The notes beneath the pieces were generated by a model, which saw nothing but the letters and a program-made list of their open reading frames with translations, did no database searches and had not been told where the DNA came from. The position numbers and the translations under genes are program-made. Below are positions 8,824 through 17,925 of a DNA stretch of 64,000 nt, piece after piece. Within the stretch, counting starts at the first letter, position 1. The number at the start of each line of letters is the position of its first letter. This stretch comes from Spirochaetaceae bacterium UBA5556 (lineage in GTDB: Bacteria > Spirochaetota > Spirochaetia > Treponematales > Rectinemataceae): NCBI GenBank assembly GCA_002425765.1, contig DIMW01000012.1, positions 62,001 to 126,000 on the forward strand, written 5' to 3'.

Positions 8824-10440
8824 ATGGCGCATATCAGCCTTGATAGCCTGATTTATTTTGGCTCAGAGAATGACTTTGAGCCGATCGACCTCGCACGACC
8901 GTTAAAAGAAGGAAATCGTACCATTCTTCACGCTGAGGCCTTGCGGGAATGTGCCCGAATCGCTTTTTCAAAAATTGCCTACATAATGCCACACGCTCAA
9001 TATGCCGCATTCACTGAAATCATCGACGACCCCACATCGTCCCTTCGCGAACGATTTGTCGCGGCGAGTCTCCTCGAAAACGCGCTCATCGCGTCCAGAG
9101 GCTCTTTCCCGATCTGTCAGGATACGGGGACTGCGCTTGTGTATGGTTGGCGGGGCGACCACATAGATATCGAGGACGGTCTCGACCTTGAGGAACTTCT
9201 GGCCACGGGAGCTTCCGAGGCGTACGCTCGGGAAAAACTGCGCAACTCACAGTTGGGGCCTTTCAGCATGACCGAAGAGCGGAACACGCAGGACAATCTC
9301 CCCGCAGGAATTCAGATCCGCTCGGTGCCCGGGGATAAGCTCAAACTCGTGTTCGTGGCGAAGGGAGGGGGTTCCACTTCGCGGACTTCCCTGACAATGG
9401 AGAGCCCCGCGATCCTGAGAGAGGACAGACTTGAAGAGGTACTGCGCGCGCGCATACAGGCGCTGGGGCCTTCGGGCTGTCCTCCCTATGCGATAGCGGT
9501 CGTTCTCGGCGGCGCCAACCCGAGCCAAACGCTCTACGCGGCCGAGCTCGCCGCCCTGGGCCTGCTCGACGCGCTTCCCGAATCCGCGTCGGGGGACGGA
9601 ACGCCTGTGCGGGACCGGCTCTGGGAACATAAGATACTCGAAATAGCGCGCGAAAGCGGCCTCGGTGCGCAGTGGGGCGGTTCTCACATGGCCGTCTCGG
9701 CCCGGGCGATACGGCTTTCGCGCCACGCGGCCAATCTGCCGCTCGCCGTGGCGGTGTCCTGCGCAGCGAATCGGCACGTCGAGGTCTACGTAGACCACCA
9801 GGGCTGGCATATCCAAAAGCTTGTGCCGCCGGTCCGGAAGCTGGAAAACACAGTCGGGGCACTCCTCCATCAGGTTTCATCCACTGCACCCTCCGTGGAA
9901 ATTTCGGAGACGGGCACCGCATGGCTCGAAGAGCTGAGATCATGTGCCGCGGGTACGATCCTGCTTCTTTCCGGTCCCGTGCTCGTCGCCAGGGACGCGG
10001 CGCATGCCCGGCTTCTCAAGATACTCGAGACTGAAAAAAAATTGCCCGACTGGTTCATCGGGTTGCCGGTCTTCTATGCGGGGCCCACCGAGGCAAAAGA
10101 GGACCACGCGACGGGATCTTTCGGCCCGACTACCGCTTCGAGGATGGACAGCTACCTCGAACCATTCATGGGCGCAGGGGCGTCGCTCGTGACCATCGCC
10201 AAGGGAAGCCGCAGCCTGGAAGCCCAGAAGGCAATCTCCAAGCACCGGGGAGTTTATCTCGCGGCGATCGGGGGGGCCGCGGCGCTCAACGCCGACCGCC
10301 ACGTTCGCTCACTCAGCACGATTCAATTCGAAGAGTTGGGGATGGAAGCGGTGCGCGTCGCCGTACTGGAGAGAATGCCGCTCATCGTGGCGATCGACTC
10401 AAAAGGGAATGATATGTATCGAACCGAATCAGGCCTGTGA
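8824..10440 (+). CDS. Fumarate hydratase, class I ([4Fe-4S])
   Basis: A 538-residue single-chain class I hydro-lyase interconverting fumarate and malate. The alpha part has the cluster-binding GSFPICQDTGTALVYGW and the conserved GGSTSRTSLT-like and GPSGCPPYAIAVVLGG blocks. The beta part has GPTTASRMDSYLEPFMGAGASL and a GGAAALNADRHV loop. Length matches FumA/FumB-type fused enzymes; some Gram-positive and archaeal relatives are split. An AGGTGA ribosome site precedes the ATG. Tartrate dehydratase is a related alternative, but the fused length favours fumarase. Its 3' end overlaps the convergent Nudix gene by 12 bp. Confidence 0.92.
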   Translation: MAHISLDSLIYFGSENDFEPIDLARPLKEGNRTILHAEALRECARIAFSKIAYIMPHAQYAAFTEIIDDPTSSLRERFVAASLLENALIASRGSFPICQDTGTALVYGWRGDHIDIEDGLDLEELLATGASEAYAREKLRNSQLGPFSMTEERNTQDNLPAGIQIRSVPGDKLKLVFVAKGGGSTSRTSLTMESPAILREDRLEEVLRARIQALGPSGCPPYAIAVVLGGANPSQTLYAAELAALGLLDALPESASGDGTPVRDRLWEHKILEIARESGLGAQWGGSHMAVSARAIRLSRHAANLPLAVAVSCAANRHVEVYVDHQGWHIQKLVPPVRKLENTVGALLHQVSSTAPSVEISETGTAWLEELRSCAAGTILLLSGPVLVARDAAHARLLKILETEKKLPDWFIGLPVFYAGPTEAKEDHATGSFGPTTASRMDSYLEPFMGAGASLVTIAKGSRSLEAQKAISKHRGVYLAAIGGAAALNADRHVRSLSTIQFEELGMEAVRVAVLERMPLIVAIDSKGNDMYRTESGL

Positions 10441-11013
10441 CTCGAGCGACGCGACGAGCCTGTCCGCGAGGTGAAGCGCCGTGACCATAAGCGCGTGCTG
10501 GAGCTCGCCTTCTCCCATGCGGCGGCGCACCTCGTCCGCCGCGACGAGATGCGCGTCAATAATTTCATTCTCGTCGAGATGTCGATCTACTTTGGGCTCC
10601 GGATCGAGCGCGACATAAATATGAAAATGGTTGTCCTGGATCGCGGGATTAGGAAACACGGTGCCCGCATGGAGAACGCGTTCGGATACCCAACCCGTCT
10701 CTTCGGCGAGTTCCCGGGCCGCGGCGTGAGCGGGCTCCTCTCCCGGCTCGATCACGCCTCCGGGAAATTCGAGGCTTACCGCATCCGCACCGTGGCGATA
10801 CTGGCGCACCATTAAGAATGAAGCCCCCTGCTCGGTCCGGACATAGGGGACAATGACCGCCCAATCCTTAGCTTCCATGACGGCAAAATGACCAGTCCGG
10901 CCGTCTGGCCCCTGGCTTTGCCGTTCATATACGCTGAATACATTACACTCATAGACTTTGCGCGAAGAAAGAGTCATCCACTTGCGCGCGCCATTTCCAT
11001 CGCCTGCGATCAT
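10429..11013 (-). CDS. Nudix hydrolase (ADP-ribose pyrophosphatase-like)
   Basis: A 194-residue protein with a full Nudix box, GGVIEPGEEPAHAAARELAEETGW in the GxxxxxExxxxxxxREUxEExGU pattern (residues near 85-108). The flanks resemble ADP-sugar pyrophosphatases: a VRQYRHGADAVSLEFPGG lead-in and a downstream acidic ENE segment. It probably hydrolyses ADP-ribose or another ADP-sugar. The ATG at 11013 has GGAG six bases upstream; an ATG at 10977 is a shorter alternative and one at 11043 a longer one. The gene stands alone and converges on fumarase. Confidence 0.88.
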   Translation of the reverse strand: MIAGDGNGARKWMTLSSRKVYECNVFSVYERQSQGPDGRTGHFAVMEAKDWAVIVPYVRTEQGASFLMVRQYRHGADAVSLEFPGGVIEPGEEPAHAAARELAEETGWVSERVLHAGTVFPNPAIQDNHFHIYVALDPEPKVDRHLDENEIIDAHLVAADEVRRRMGEGELQHALMVTALHLADRLVASLESQA

Positions 11014-11283
11014 GTATATCTCCGCGCACCATCCTATTCTCACGGCCCATGAAGCGCAAGCTGTTTTCGGCGCAAGCTGTCGCGAGCCCGTGTTTGCTTG
11101 TCAGAGCCGTGAGAAAATCCTACAATATATACAATGCGCTTTCGAATTCCACATCACGCTCAGAAGACGAGCCGCCGCGGCCTACGCCATGCGCGTTTCT
11201 GCTGTGTCCTTCTCATATTCAATGCTGGATTTGCACTCTATGGCCAGAATAGGCCTGATAATCTTTCAATGGAGAAACTCGTT

Positions 11284-12108
11284 ATGCAACCATCTCATCC
11301 TCTTGTGATCGCCCATCGTGGATTTCGCGGCATCGCGCCGGAAAATACGCTTGTCTCCGCGCGGAGAGGCTTCGATGCCGGCGCCGACATGTGGGAGCTC
11401 GATGTCGCGGCGTCGAGCGACGGCGAACTTGTTGTTATGCACGACAACACGCTGGTTCGCACCACCGACGCGAAAACGCGCTTTCCGTCCCGCTCGCCGT
11501 GGGATGTATACGATTTTACCCTTGCCGAGCTGAAATCTCTCGATGCCGGCTCTTGGTATGCGCACACCGATCCTTTTATGCAGATCAGGTCGGGGAGAGT
11601 AAGGCCAGAAGAGCTTCAGTCCTTCTCCGGCATCAGAATTCCTACCTTGCGAGAGGCCCTCGACCTGACAAAGCGCCTCGGCTGGCGGGTCAACATCGAG
11701 ATCAAGGACGCGACGGGCTTCGCGTGCGAGTCCTGGATTGTCGAGAAAACCACCGCCCTTGTCGAAGAGCTCGGCATGGTACCTTCAGTGCTGATCTCTT
11801 CCTTTAACCACGAGTATTTGAAGCGGGCGAAGAAGGCGGCGCCGGAGATCGCCGTCGCCGCCCTCATCGATAAGCCGATCAAGAATCCCGTACAGACGCT
11901 TAGGGAGATCGGCGCCATCGCCCTCAACCCGAATGCAAAATATCTCGATGAGGCAACGGTAAGGGCAGTGCGCGCGGCTGGTTTCGGCGTGCTTCCGTGG
12001 ACGGTAAATGACACTCCCGGGATGACAAGCCTCATAAATTGGGGAGTGACGGGGATCATCACGGACTTCCCGGACCTGGGGCTGGCCCGGATCAAAGTGG
12101 CGCGCTAA
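11284..12108 (+). CDS. Glycerophosphodiester phosphodiesterase
   Basis: A 274-residue GDPD-type TIM barrel that hydrolyses glycerophosphodiesters to glycerol-3-phosphate and an alcohol. Catalytic motifs are visible: VIAHRGFRGIAPENT at the N terminus, WELDVAASSDGELVVMHD (metal Glu/Asp and catalytic His), NIEIKD mid-protein, and the C-terminal GITDFP-like GIITDFPDLG. No signal peptide follows the chosen start, so a cytosolic enzyme is likely. A longer version could start at 11134 with a hydrophobic segment, but it lacks a ribosome site. GGAGAAA lies before 11284. It immediately precedes the Ugp-type importer, a functional match because both deal with glycerophosphodiesters or glycerol-3-phosphate. 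Confidence 0.92.
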   Translation: MQPSHPLVIAHRGFRGIAPENTLVSARRGFDAGADMWELDVAASSDGELVVMHDNTLVRTTDAKTRFPSRSPWDVYDFTLAELKSLDAGSWYAHTDPFMQIRSGRVRPEELQSFSGIRIPTLREALDLTKRLGWRVNIEIKDATGFACESWIVEKTTALVEELGMVPSVLISSFNHEYLKRAKKAAPEIAVAALIDKPIKNPVQTLREIGAIALNPNAKYLDEATVRAVRAAGFGVLPWTVNDTPGMTSLINWGVTGIITDFPDLGLARIKVAR

Positions 12109-12129
12109 AGAATTTTTTGCAGCTTTCTA

Positions 12130-12158
12130 TTGCGCGCTTAACAAAGCGGTTGTAGACT
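12130..12158 (+). promoter_or_regulatory. Possible ugpB promoter
   Basis: TTGCGC (12130-12135), 17-base spacer, TAGACT (12153-12158). Both boxes are imperfect. A small GCCGGA/TCCGGC hairpin lies in the leader at about 12172-12190. Confidence 0.35.
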
Positions 12159-12218
12159 AACACTTGTATAAGGCCGGAATTCTGTCCGGCAACCATCAAA
12201 AATCCTGGAGGCGAAGTA

Positions 12219-13520
12219 ATGAAACGAGTCATTTTGCTGATGGCCGTCCTTCTCGTGGCTGTCGGAGCTTATGCCCAGACGACCGTCGAGTTCTGGCATG
12301 CCATGACCGGCCACAATGGTGATATGGTGAATACCATCTGCGATCAGTTCAATGCGAGCCAGAAAGATTACAAAATAGTCCCCGTGTACAAAGGCTCGTA
12401 CAGCGATACGATGAATGCCGGCATCGCGGCATTCCGTGCCGGTCAACCGCCTGCCATCATTCAGGTTTATGAGGTCGGTACCGCAACCATGATGGCCGCC
12501 AAAAACGCGATCAAGCCGGTGTACCAGCTTATGTCCGAAAACAATATGAAGTGGGATCCGAGCATCTACATCCCGACAATCAAATCCTACTACTCCACTT
12601 CCGACGGCCGCATGCTCTCCATGCCCTTCAACAGCTCGACCGCAGTCATGTACTACAACAAGGACGCGTTCCGCAAGGCTGGCCTTGATCCTGAAAAACC
12701 GCCCGTCACATGGCCCGAGTTCTTTGAAGTCGCGAAGAAGCTGAAAGCCTCCGGCATGGAAGGTGGCTTTACCACCAACTGGATCAGCTGGATTCAGCTC
12801 GAAAATTTCTCCGCATGGCACAATTTGCCCTTCGGTACTCGAAGCAACGGTTTCGACGGCCTCGACACCCAGCTCGTATTCAACAACCCGATCACTGTAC
12901 GCCACTTCCAGAATATCTATGATCTTTCCAAGACCGGCGTGTTCATCTATGGCGGCCGCGAGAACAAGGCAAACCCGCTCTTTACGTCGGGCCGCGTAGG
13001 AATGCACTTCGAGTCGATCGGCGGCTACGGCAACATGAAAGCCAACTGCAAGTTCGATTTTGGCGTCGCTCGACTTCCCTACTACTCAGATGTCCCGGGC
13101 GCACCACAGAACTCGATCATCGGTGGAGCCTCTCTCTGGGTTTTCAATGGCAAGTCAAAGCCCGAATATAAGGCTGTCGCCGAGTTCTTCAACTTCATTT
13201 CTCAGCCTGAAATTCAGGCACTCTGGCACAAGGAGACGGGTTATCTGCCCATCACGCAGGCCGCGTACGAGTTGACAAAGTCGCAGGGATATTACGAAAA
13301 GAACCCGGGCCTTGAGGTCGCCATCAAGCAGCTTCTGAACAAGGCGCCGACCGCAAACTCTATGGGCATCCGCTTCGGCAACTTCAATATCATCCGCGAG
13401 ATTGAGGATCAGACATGGGAAGATATCCTGGCCGGCAAGATTTCGGTGAAGGATGGACTCGACAAGATGGTCCGCGAAGGCAACAAGACTCTGCGCGAAT
13501 TCGAGAAGCTCTATAAGTAA
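12219..13520 (+). CDS. ugpB: ABC transporter substrate-binding protein, UgpB-type
   Basis: A 433-residue family-1 extracellular solute-binding protein with a cleavable signal peptide (MKRVILLMAVLLVAVGAYAQ, cut after AYA). The mature start TTVEFWHAMTG and the ITWPEFF-like PPVTWPEFFEVAKKL, LPFNSSTAVMYYNKDAF-like and GxxSLWVFNG blocks are typical of UgpB, which binds sn-glycerol-3-phosphate or glycerophosphocholine. A preceding GDPD gene supports that ligand, although sugar-binding relatives look similar. GGAGG is correctly spaced before the ATG. A hairpin and a terminator follow, so it can be made in excess over the permeases. Confidence 0.87.
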   Translation: MKRVILLMAVLLVAVGAYAQTTVEFWHAMTGHNGDMVNTICDQFNASQKDYKIVPVYKGSYSDTMNAGIAAFRAGQPPAIIQVYEVGTATMMAAKNAIKPVYQLMSENNMKWDPSIYIPTIKSYYSTSDGRMLSMPFNSSTAVMYYNKDAFRKAGLDPEKPPVTWPEFFEVAKKLKASGMEGGFTTNWISWIQLENFSAWHNLPFGTRSNGFDGLDTQLVFNNPITVRHFQNIYDLSKTGVFIYGGRENKANPLFTSGRVGMHFESIGGYGNMKANCKFDFGVARLPYYSDVPGAPQNSIIGGASLWVFNGKSKPEYKAVAEFFNFISQPEIQALWHKETGYLPITQAAYELTKSQGYYEKNPGLEVAIKQLLNKAPTANSMGIRFGNFNIIREIEDQTWEDILAGKISVKDGLDKMVREGNKTLREFEKLYK

Positions 13521-13527
13521 TAAGAAC

Positions 13528-13558
13528 ATTTCTACCCGCATTCTTTGCGGGTAGAAAT
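13528..13558 (+). terminator. 12-bp hairpin after ugpB
   Basis: Perfect 12-bp stem ATTTCTACCCGC / GCGGGTAGAAAT with a 7-base loop right after the ugpB stop, but without a clear U-run. It may protect the ugpB mRNA 3' end; termination probably occurs at the next hairpin. Confidence 0.6.
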
Positions 13559-13586
13559 AGTAAATTCTCAACGATGTGCATAAGTG

Positions 13587-13615
13587 AAAAGGCCACCTCA
13601 CCGGCGGCCTTTTTT
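13587..13615 (+). terminator. Rho-independent terminator between ugpB and ugpA
   Basis: Stem AAAAGGCC / GGCCTTTT with an 11-base loop followed by a T-run to 13615. It separates ugpB from the permease genes. Confidence 0.75.
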
Positions 13616-13644
13616 AGGCGTTACATGTGATAGTGCCCTTTAAC

Positions 13645-13673
13645 TATACAATCGATTCGCGAGCGAGTATAAT
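13645..13673 (+). promoter_or_regulatory. Candidate sigma-70 promoter of ugpA-ugpE
   Basis: TATACA (13645-13650), 17-base spacer, perfect TATAAT (13668-13673), 26 bases before the ugpA ATG and after the terminator. The permeases thus appear to have their own promoter. Confidence 0.65.
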
Positions 13674-13699
13674 GACTCACTCTCTTTTCAGGAAAGGCT

Positions 13700-14584
13700 A
13701 TGTCCAAACAATACGAGTTTAAAGCACCGGTTCTTCCTTACCTGCTTGTGCTGCCTCAAATGGCCATCGTGTTCGTTTTCTTCTTCTGGCCAGCGGCCCA
13801 GGCCGTACTGCAATCTTTCTATCTGCAGGACCCTTTTGGCGGCAGAATGATTTTCGTAGGGTTTCAGAATTATTCAAAACTTCTTGTAGACCCCGATTAC
13901 TGGCAGTCATTTACGGTATCCACTGTCTTTGCCCTGTGCATCACTATCAGCGCGATGGCGATCTCTCTTTTTCTCGCGATCCAGGCGAACAAGAAAATTC
14001 GCTTTTCTGCCTTTTATAAAACGATGCTGGTGTGGCCCTACGCAGTTTCGACTCTCGTCGCGGGCGTCATCTGGCTTTTCATGTTCAATCCGAACGTCGG
14101 CGTCATCGCATATGTGCTCAAGCACACCTTTCACGTCAACTGGCAATATCTTTTAAACTTCAATCAGGCATTCCTGCTGCTCACGATGGCGGCGAGCTGG
14201 AAACAACTCGCGTACAACTTCGTGTTTTTCCTCGCCGGCCTGCAGAGCGTGCCTGCCACCCTCATCGAGGCTGCGGAGATCGATGGCGCCGGCGCCGGCA
14301 CACGGTTCTGGAAGATTATCTTCCCCATGCTCTCACCGACGACCTTTTATCTGCTGGTTATGAACCTGGTCTATGGGTTCTTCGAAACCTTCCCGATTGT
14401 CCACGCGATCACGCAGGGAGCCCCCGGCAAGTCTACGGGCATCCTCGTATATAAAGTATGGCGCGATGGCGTCATCAATCTGGACCTCGGCAGCTCCGCG
14501 GCGCAGTCAGTCATCCTCATGCTGATGGTCATCCTGCTGACGGTATTCCAGTTCCGCTTTATCGAGCGGCGAGTTACCTACTAA
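13700..14584 (+). CDS. ugpA: ABC transporter permease, UgpA-type
   Basis: A 294-residue inner-membrane permease with six predicted transmembrane helices, the first at about residues 15-35 (LVLPQMAIVFVFFFW). The cytoplasmic EAA loop reads LIEAAEIDGAGAGTRFWKIIFPMLSPT, with the EAAxxDGAG core that docks the ATPase. It partners UgpE 16 bp downstream and the binding protein upstream. AGGAAAG precedes the ATG. No ATPase gene lies in the cluster. Confidence 0.9.
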   Translation: MSKQYEFKAPVLPYLLVLPQMAIVFVFFFWPAAQAVLQSFYLQDPFGGRMIFVGFQNYSKLLVDPDYWQSFTVSTVFALCITISAMAISLFLAIQANKKIRFSAFYKTMLVWPYAVSTLVAGVIWLFMFNPNVGVIAYVLKHTFHVNWQYLLNFNQAFLLLTMAASWKQLAYNFVFFLAGLQSVPATLIEAAEIDGAGAGTRFWKIIFPMLSPTTFYLLVMNLVYGFFETFPIVHAITQGAPGKSTGILVYKVWRDGVINLDLGSSAAQSVILMLMVILLTVFQFRFIERRVTY

Positions 14585-14600
14585 AGCGGGGGAATACATT

Positions 14601-15476
14601 ATGACGGCACAACAGAAAATCGACCGAACCGCTCACCGTGCAAAGGTGATCCGGAGACTTTTCCCTCATATCATTCTCTGGATCGGCATCGCGATCATCA
14701 TATTCCCGATATATTTCATCTTTTCCGCCTCATCGCACACGAGCGCCGAGATTCAGGCCGCGCCTATGCCGCTCGGCATAGGCCCCCACCTCATCGAGAA
14801 TTATAGCCAGGCGCTCTTCAAAGGCACACAGAACATGGGCACCCCCGTTCTCACCATGCTGAAAAACTCGCTCATCATGGCCCTCGGCATATCTGTGGGT
14901 AAGATCGTGGTGTCCCTGCTGGCGGCCTTCGCGATCGTCTTCTTCAAATTCCCGTTCAGAAATTTTTGCTTCTGGAGCATCTTCATAACACTCATGCTGC
15001 CGGTAGAAGTCCGTATCATGCCGACCTACAAAGTCGTCTCGGACCTCCACCTGCTGAACAGCTACGCCGGTCTCATCCTGCCGATGATAGTGTCGGCGAC
15101 CGCGGTATTTCTGTTTAGGCAATTCTTCATGTCGATTCCGCGTGAAATTCCCGAGGCATCGCAGATCGACGGAGCGACTCCGATGCAGTTCTTCCGCCAC
15201 ATTCTCGCTCCGATGACCCGCACGCCGATAGCCGCCATGTTCGTCATTCAGTTCATCTATGGATGGAACCAATACTTGTGGCCCTTGCTGATCACGACAA
15301 AACCCGAGTTTTACACGCTCCTCATCGGTATCAACCGCATGATGTCGGGCGCCGATGTGCAGATCGAATGGCAGATCGCGATGGCCACGACGCTGCTCGC
15401 GATGCTGCCGCCCGTCATCGTCGTGGTGCTCATGCAGAAGCAGTTTATCGCCGGCATGACGGAGACGGAGAAATAG
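14601..15476 (+). CDS. ugpE: ABC transporter permease, UgpE-type
   Basis: A 291-residue permease with six predicted helices. The first is around residues 24-45 (IILWIGIAIIIFPIYFIF). The EAA loop is IPEASQIDGATPMQFFRHILAPM. Together with UgpA it forms the membrane channel. A GGGGG ribosome site precedes the ATG. Like many carbohydrate importers of the CUT1 class, this set lacks its own ATPase and probably uses a shared MsmK/UgpC-type subunit encoded elsewhere. Confidence 0.9.
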   Translation: MTAQQKIDRTAHRAKVIRRLFPHIILWIGIAIIIFPIYFIFSASSHTSAEIQAAPMPLGIGPHLIENYSQALFKGTQNMGTPVLTMLKNSLIMALGISVGKIVVSLLAAFAIVFFKFPFRNFCFWSIFITLMLPVEVRIMPTYKVVSDLHLLNSYAGLILPMIVSATAVFLFRQFFMSIPREIPEASQIDGATPMQFFRHILAPMTRTPIAAMFVIQFIYGWNQYLWPLLITTKPEFYTLLIGINRMMSGADVQIEWQIAMATTLLAMLPPVIVVVLMQKQFIAGMTETEK

Positions 15477-15511
15477 GCCTCGGAGTGACCGCCGGCAAGC
15501 CTATAATAAAC

Positions 15512-15539
15512 AGGCCCTCAGCCTTATGACCGAGGGCCT
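15512..15539. terminator. Hairpin between convergent ugpE and uxaC
   Basis: AGGCCCTC / GAGGGCCT, 8-bp stem with a 12-base loop, located between two converging genes. U-runs are short on both strands, so it is a plausible bidirectional terminator. Confidence 0.65.
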
Positions 15540-15566
15540 ATCTATTACTTGTTGTAATGATTTCTC

Positions 15567-17006
15567 TTATAACATTCCGAAATAATTGGCCGCGTTCTCC
15601 CAGCAGATGCCACGCACCAGCCGATCGGTATACAGAGGATCATCGGGCAGTTCGCCCGCCTCTACCCATTCTCCAACGGCGTTACAGAGCAGCCGCCTAA
15701 AATATTCATGCCGAGGAAATGACATAAAGGAACGGGAATCGGTCAGCATCCCAACCCACGCGCCAACGAGCCCGACGCCGGCATATTCCCTCAGGTGGCG
15801 CTCAATGCCCTCTTTTTGATCGTTGAACCACCACGCGGCGCCGAGCTGTACCTTGCCTGCCATCTGCGAAACGGCCGCGTCGGGGGAGGTACCCGCGAAA
15901 CTCGCCGCGAGCGCCGCCAGCGGGTTGTGCTTTGAGGGATCAAGCGAATAGAGAATAGTCCGTGGAAGATTGCCCTCGCGCTCCAGCGCTCCAAGAAAAC
16001 TGGCAAGCGGCGCTATAATCGGAGCATCGGAAGTACTGTCACCGCCTACGTCCGGACCGAATGTCCTGAACAGCCTCGGATTGACGTTTCTGAGCGCCGC
16101 GATGTGCAGTTGCATCGTCCAGCCTTCTTTCGCGTTCAGTCGCGCGAGCTGCGATAGAAGAGCCGTGGCGAGCTTCTCCTGATCGACAGAAACAAGAGGT
16201 GTTCCCTTCCGGCCTTTTTTCACGATTGTATCGAGTTCTGTGTCCGAAGACACCACGTAGGGGGGCACAAGGAGGGCATGATCCGAAAGCCTGCAGCCCA
16301 TCGAATGAAAGTAGTCGTGGCGCTTCGCGAGCGCCTCCAACAAGGAAGCGTAAGAATCGACAGCAATTCCGGCAACCCCGCCAAGCTCATCGACATACCT
16401 GTTCCATGCCGCAATATCGAGTGTATTCAGTACCTTATCCGGGCGGAATGCGGGAAGCACCTTCGTCTGAAAGGCGGAGCCCTCTTTTTGTTCTTTAGCA
16501 ATAGCGCGGTGCCAATGCAGATCGTCCACCGGATCGTCTGTCGTACACAGTACCTTTACATTGAACTTCATAAGAAGCGAACGAGGGCTCACTCTCTCAG
16601 TCGCGAGCAGGCGGTTTGCCTTTTCCCTGATTTGGAGCGCGTTCTGCGGCGTAAGCACCTCATGGATGCCAAAAATTCTCTGCAGCTCCAGGTGCGACCA
16701 CTGGAGGAGCGGATTGCCGGCGGCCCTTAAGAGCGACCGGGCATAGGCGACGAATTTCTCGTCCCAGGGGCCCTTTCCTCCACACAACGACTCCGGCTCG
16801 CCGTTCGCCCTCATGATGCGCCACTTATAATGATCCCCCTCGAGCCACATCCGGGCTATGTCATCAAACGGCGTATCCTCGGCGATCGCCTGCGGAGACA
16901 GGTGACAGTGGTAATCGAAGATCGGCAAATCTTTCGCAACATGAAAAAAGAGATGCTTCGCCGTCTCGTTTTTCAGCAAAAAATTCTCATCCAGAAATTG
17001 AGCCAT
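15567..17006 (-). CDS. uxaC: Uronate isomerase
   Basis: A 479-residue amidohydrolase-fold enzyme that converts D-glucuronate to D-fructuronate and D-galacturonate to D-tagaturonate. Family markers are the N-terminal FLDENFLLKNETAKHLF, the metal motif IFDYHCHLSPQAIAED, and later QLHIAALRNVNPRLF, DPSKHNPLAAL and the C-terminal GICWENAANYFG. ATG at 17006 is preferred, with GGGGGG just upstream; a TTG 12 bases earlier would also be in frame. It is the last gene of the hexuronate operon, 13 bp after the SDR gene. Confidence 0.95.
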   Translation of the reverse strand: MAQFLDENFLLKNETAKHLFFHVAKDLPIFDYHCHLSPQAIAEDTPFDDIARMWLEGDHYKWRIMRANGEPESLCGGKGPWDEKFVAYARSLLRAAGNPLLQWSHLELQRIFGIHEVLTPQNALQIREKANRLLATERVSPRSLLMKFNVKVLCTTDDPVDDLHWHRAIAKEQKEGSAFQTKVLPAFRPDKVLNTLDIAAWNRYVDELGGVAGIAVDSYASLLEALAKRHDYFHSMGCRLSDHALLVPPYVVSSDTELDTIVKKGRKGTPLVSVDQEKLATALLSQLARLNAKEGWTMQLHIAALRNVNPRLFRTFGPDVGGDSTSDAPIIAPLASFLGALEREGNLPRTILYSLDPSKHNPLAALAASFAGTSPDAAVSQMAGKVQLGAAWWFNDQKEGIERHLREYAGVGLVGAWVGMLTDSRSFMSFPRHEYFRRLLCNAVGEWVEAGELPDDPLYTDRLVRGICWENAANYFGML

Positions 17007-17019
17007 AATACCCCCCAAA

Positions 17020-17847
17020 TCAGATATTGTCGCTCAGGTATCCGCCATCGACGGGAATGCTGACGCCCGTGACGAATCCAGAGGCTTTGGGGTTCGCCAA
17101 GTAGAGCACCGCGCCCCAGAGCTCCTCATACTCGCCGAACCGACCGAATGGCGTACGCGCGATGATCGCCTGACCTCGGGCCGTGAGCTTGCCTGTCGTT
17201 TCATCAAAGAGCAAGGCGCGGTTCTGATTGCCTACAAAGAAGCCCGGCGCTACGGCGTTCACCCTTATTCCATGGGGAGCGAGTTCTTTGGCGAGAGTCT
17301 GCGTAAGGTTGAGGACGCCCGCCTTCGCGGCATCGTACGCCCACACCGCTGAGAGGCCCTTATAGCTCGCCATTGAAGTCATATTGATGATGGAACCCTC
17401 TACGCCCGCGCCGATCCACCGTTTCGCAAATATCCGCGAAGGTACCATGAGTCCCGCCATAAGATTGAGCCGCACGACCTCGTCGAACACTTTTTCATCG
17501 AAATCGAGGAAACTGCTCCGGCCCATATTCCCCCCAACGCCGTTGAGGAGAATATCCGGCATGCCAAGCGACCTCACCGTCTCGTCAAAGGCCGCCGCAC
17601 ATGCGGTGGTCGAGGCCGTATCCACCGTGATACCCGCCACGTTGGGGCTATCTGGCGGCAATTCCGCCTGCTCCTTGACCAGATCGGCGGCTTTAGCCAT
17701 GGGATGATGCGTCCCGCGGCCCCACAGCGCCACTTTCGCACCGGCCTTCGCGAACGCGACCGCAATAGAAGAAGGCAAGGCCCCGCCTCCCCCCGTCACG
17801 ACAACGACACTCTCACGCAAGTTAAAGAGAGATTCAACGAATGACAT
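17020..17847 (-). CDS. SDR oxidoreductase, probable D-mannonate oxidoreductase (UxuB-type)
   Basis: A 275-residue short-chain dehydrogenase. It has an N-terminal nucleotide-binding motif VVVTGGGGALPSSIA, NGVGGNMG as the NxxG equivalent, the catalytic Ser in NMTSMAS, and YDAAK as the YxxxK pair. The third glycine of the usual TGGxxGxG loop is replaced (ALPSS), which is atypical. Flanking uxaC and a TRAP importer point to reduction of fructuronate to D-mannonate, as done by SDR-type UxuB enzymes; that assignment comes from context. Start at 17847 has GGAGGAG upstream; a longer in-frame ATG at 17871 overlaps that site. KduD- or gluconate-type reductases are alternatives. Confidence 0.82.
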   Translation of the reverse strand: MSFVESLFNLRESVVVVTGGGGALPSSIAVAFAKAGAKVALWGRGTHHPMAKAADLVKEQAELPPDSPNVAGITVDTASTTACAAAFDETVRSLGMPDILLNGVGGNMGRSSFLDFDEKVFDEVVRLNLMAGLMVPSRIFAKRWIGAGVEGSIINMTSMASYKGLSAVWAYDAAKAGVLNLTQTLAKELAPHGIRVNAVAPGFFVGNQNRALLFDETTGKLTARGQAIIARTPFGRFGEYEELWGAVLYLANPKASGFVTGVSIPVDGGYLSDNI

Positions 17848-17925
17848 CTGAACACTCCTCCCACATGACACACACGGTTTGATAGACTGTCTTGAAACCT
17901 ACGACATTCGGTACCCTGCCAACCC

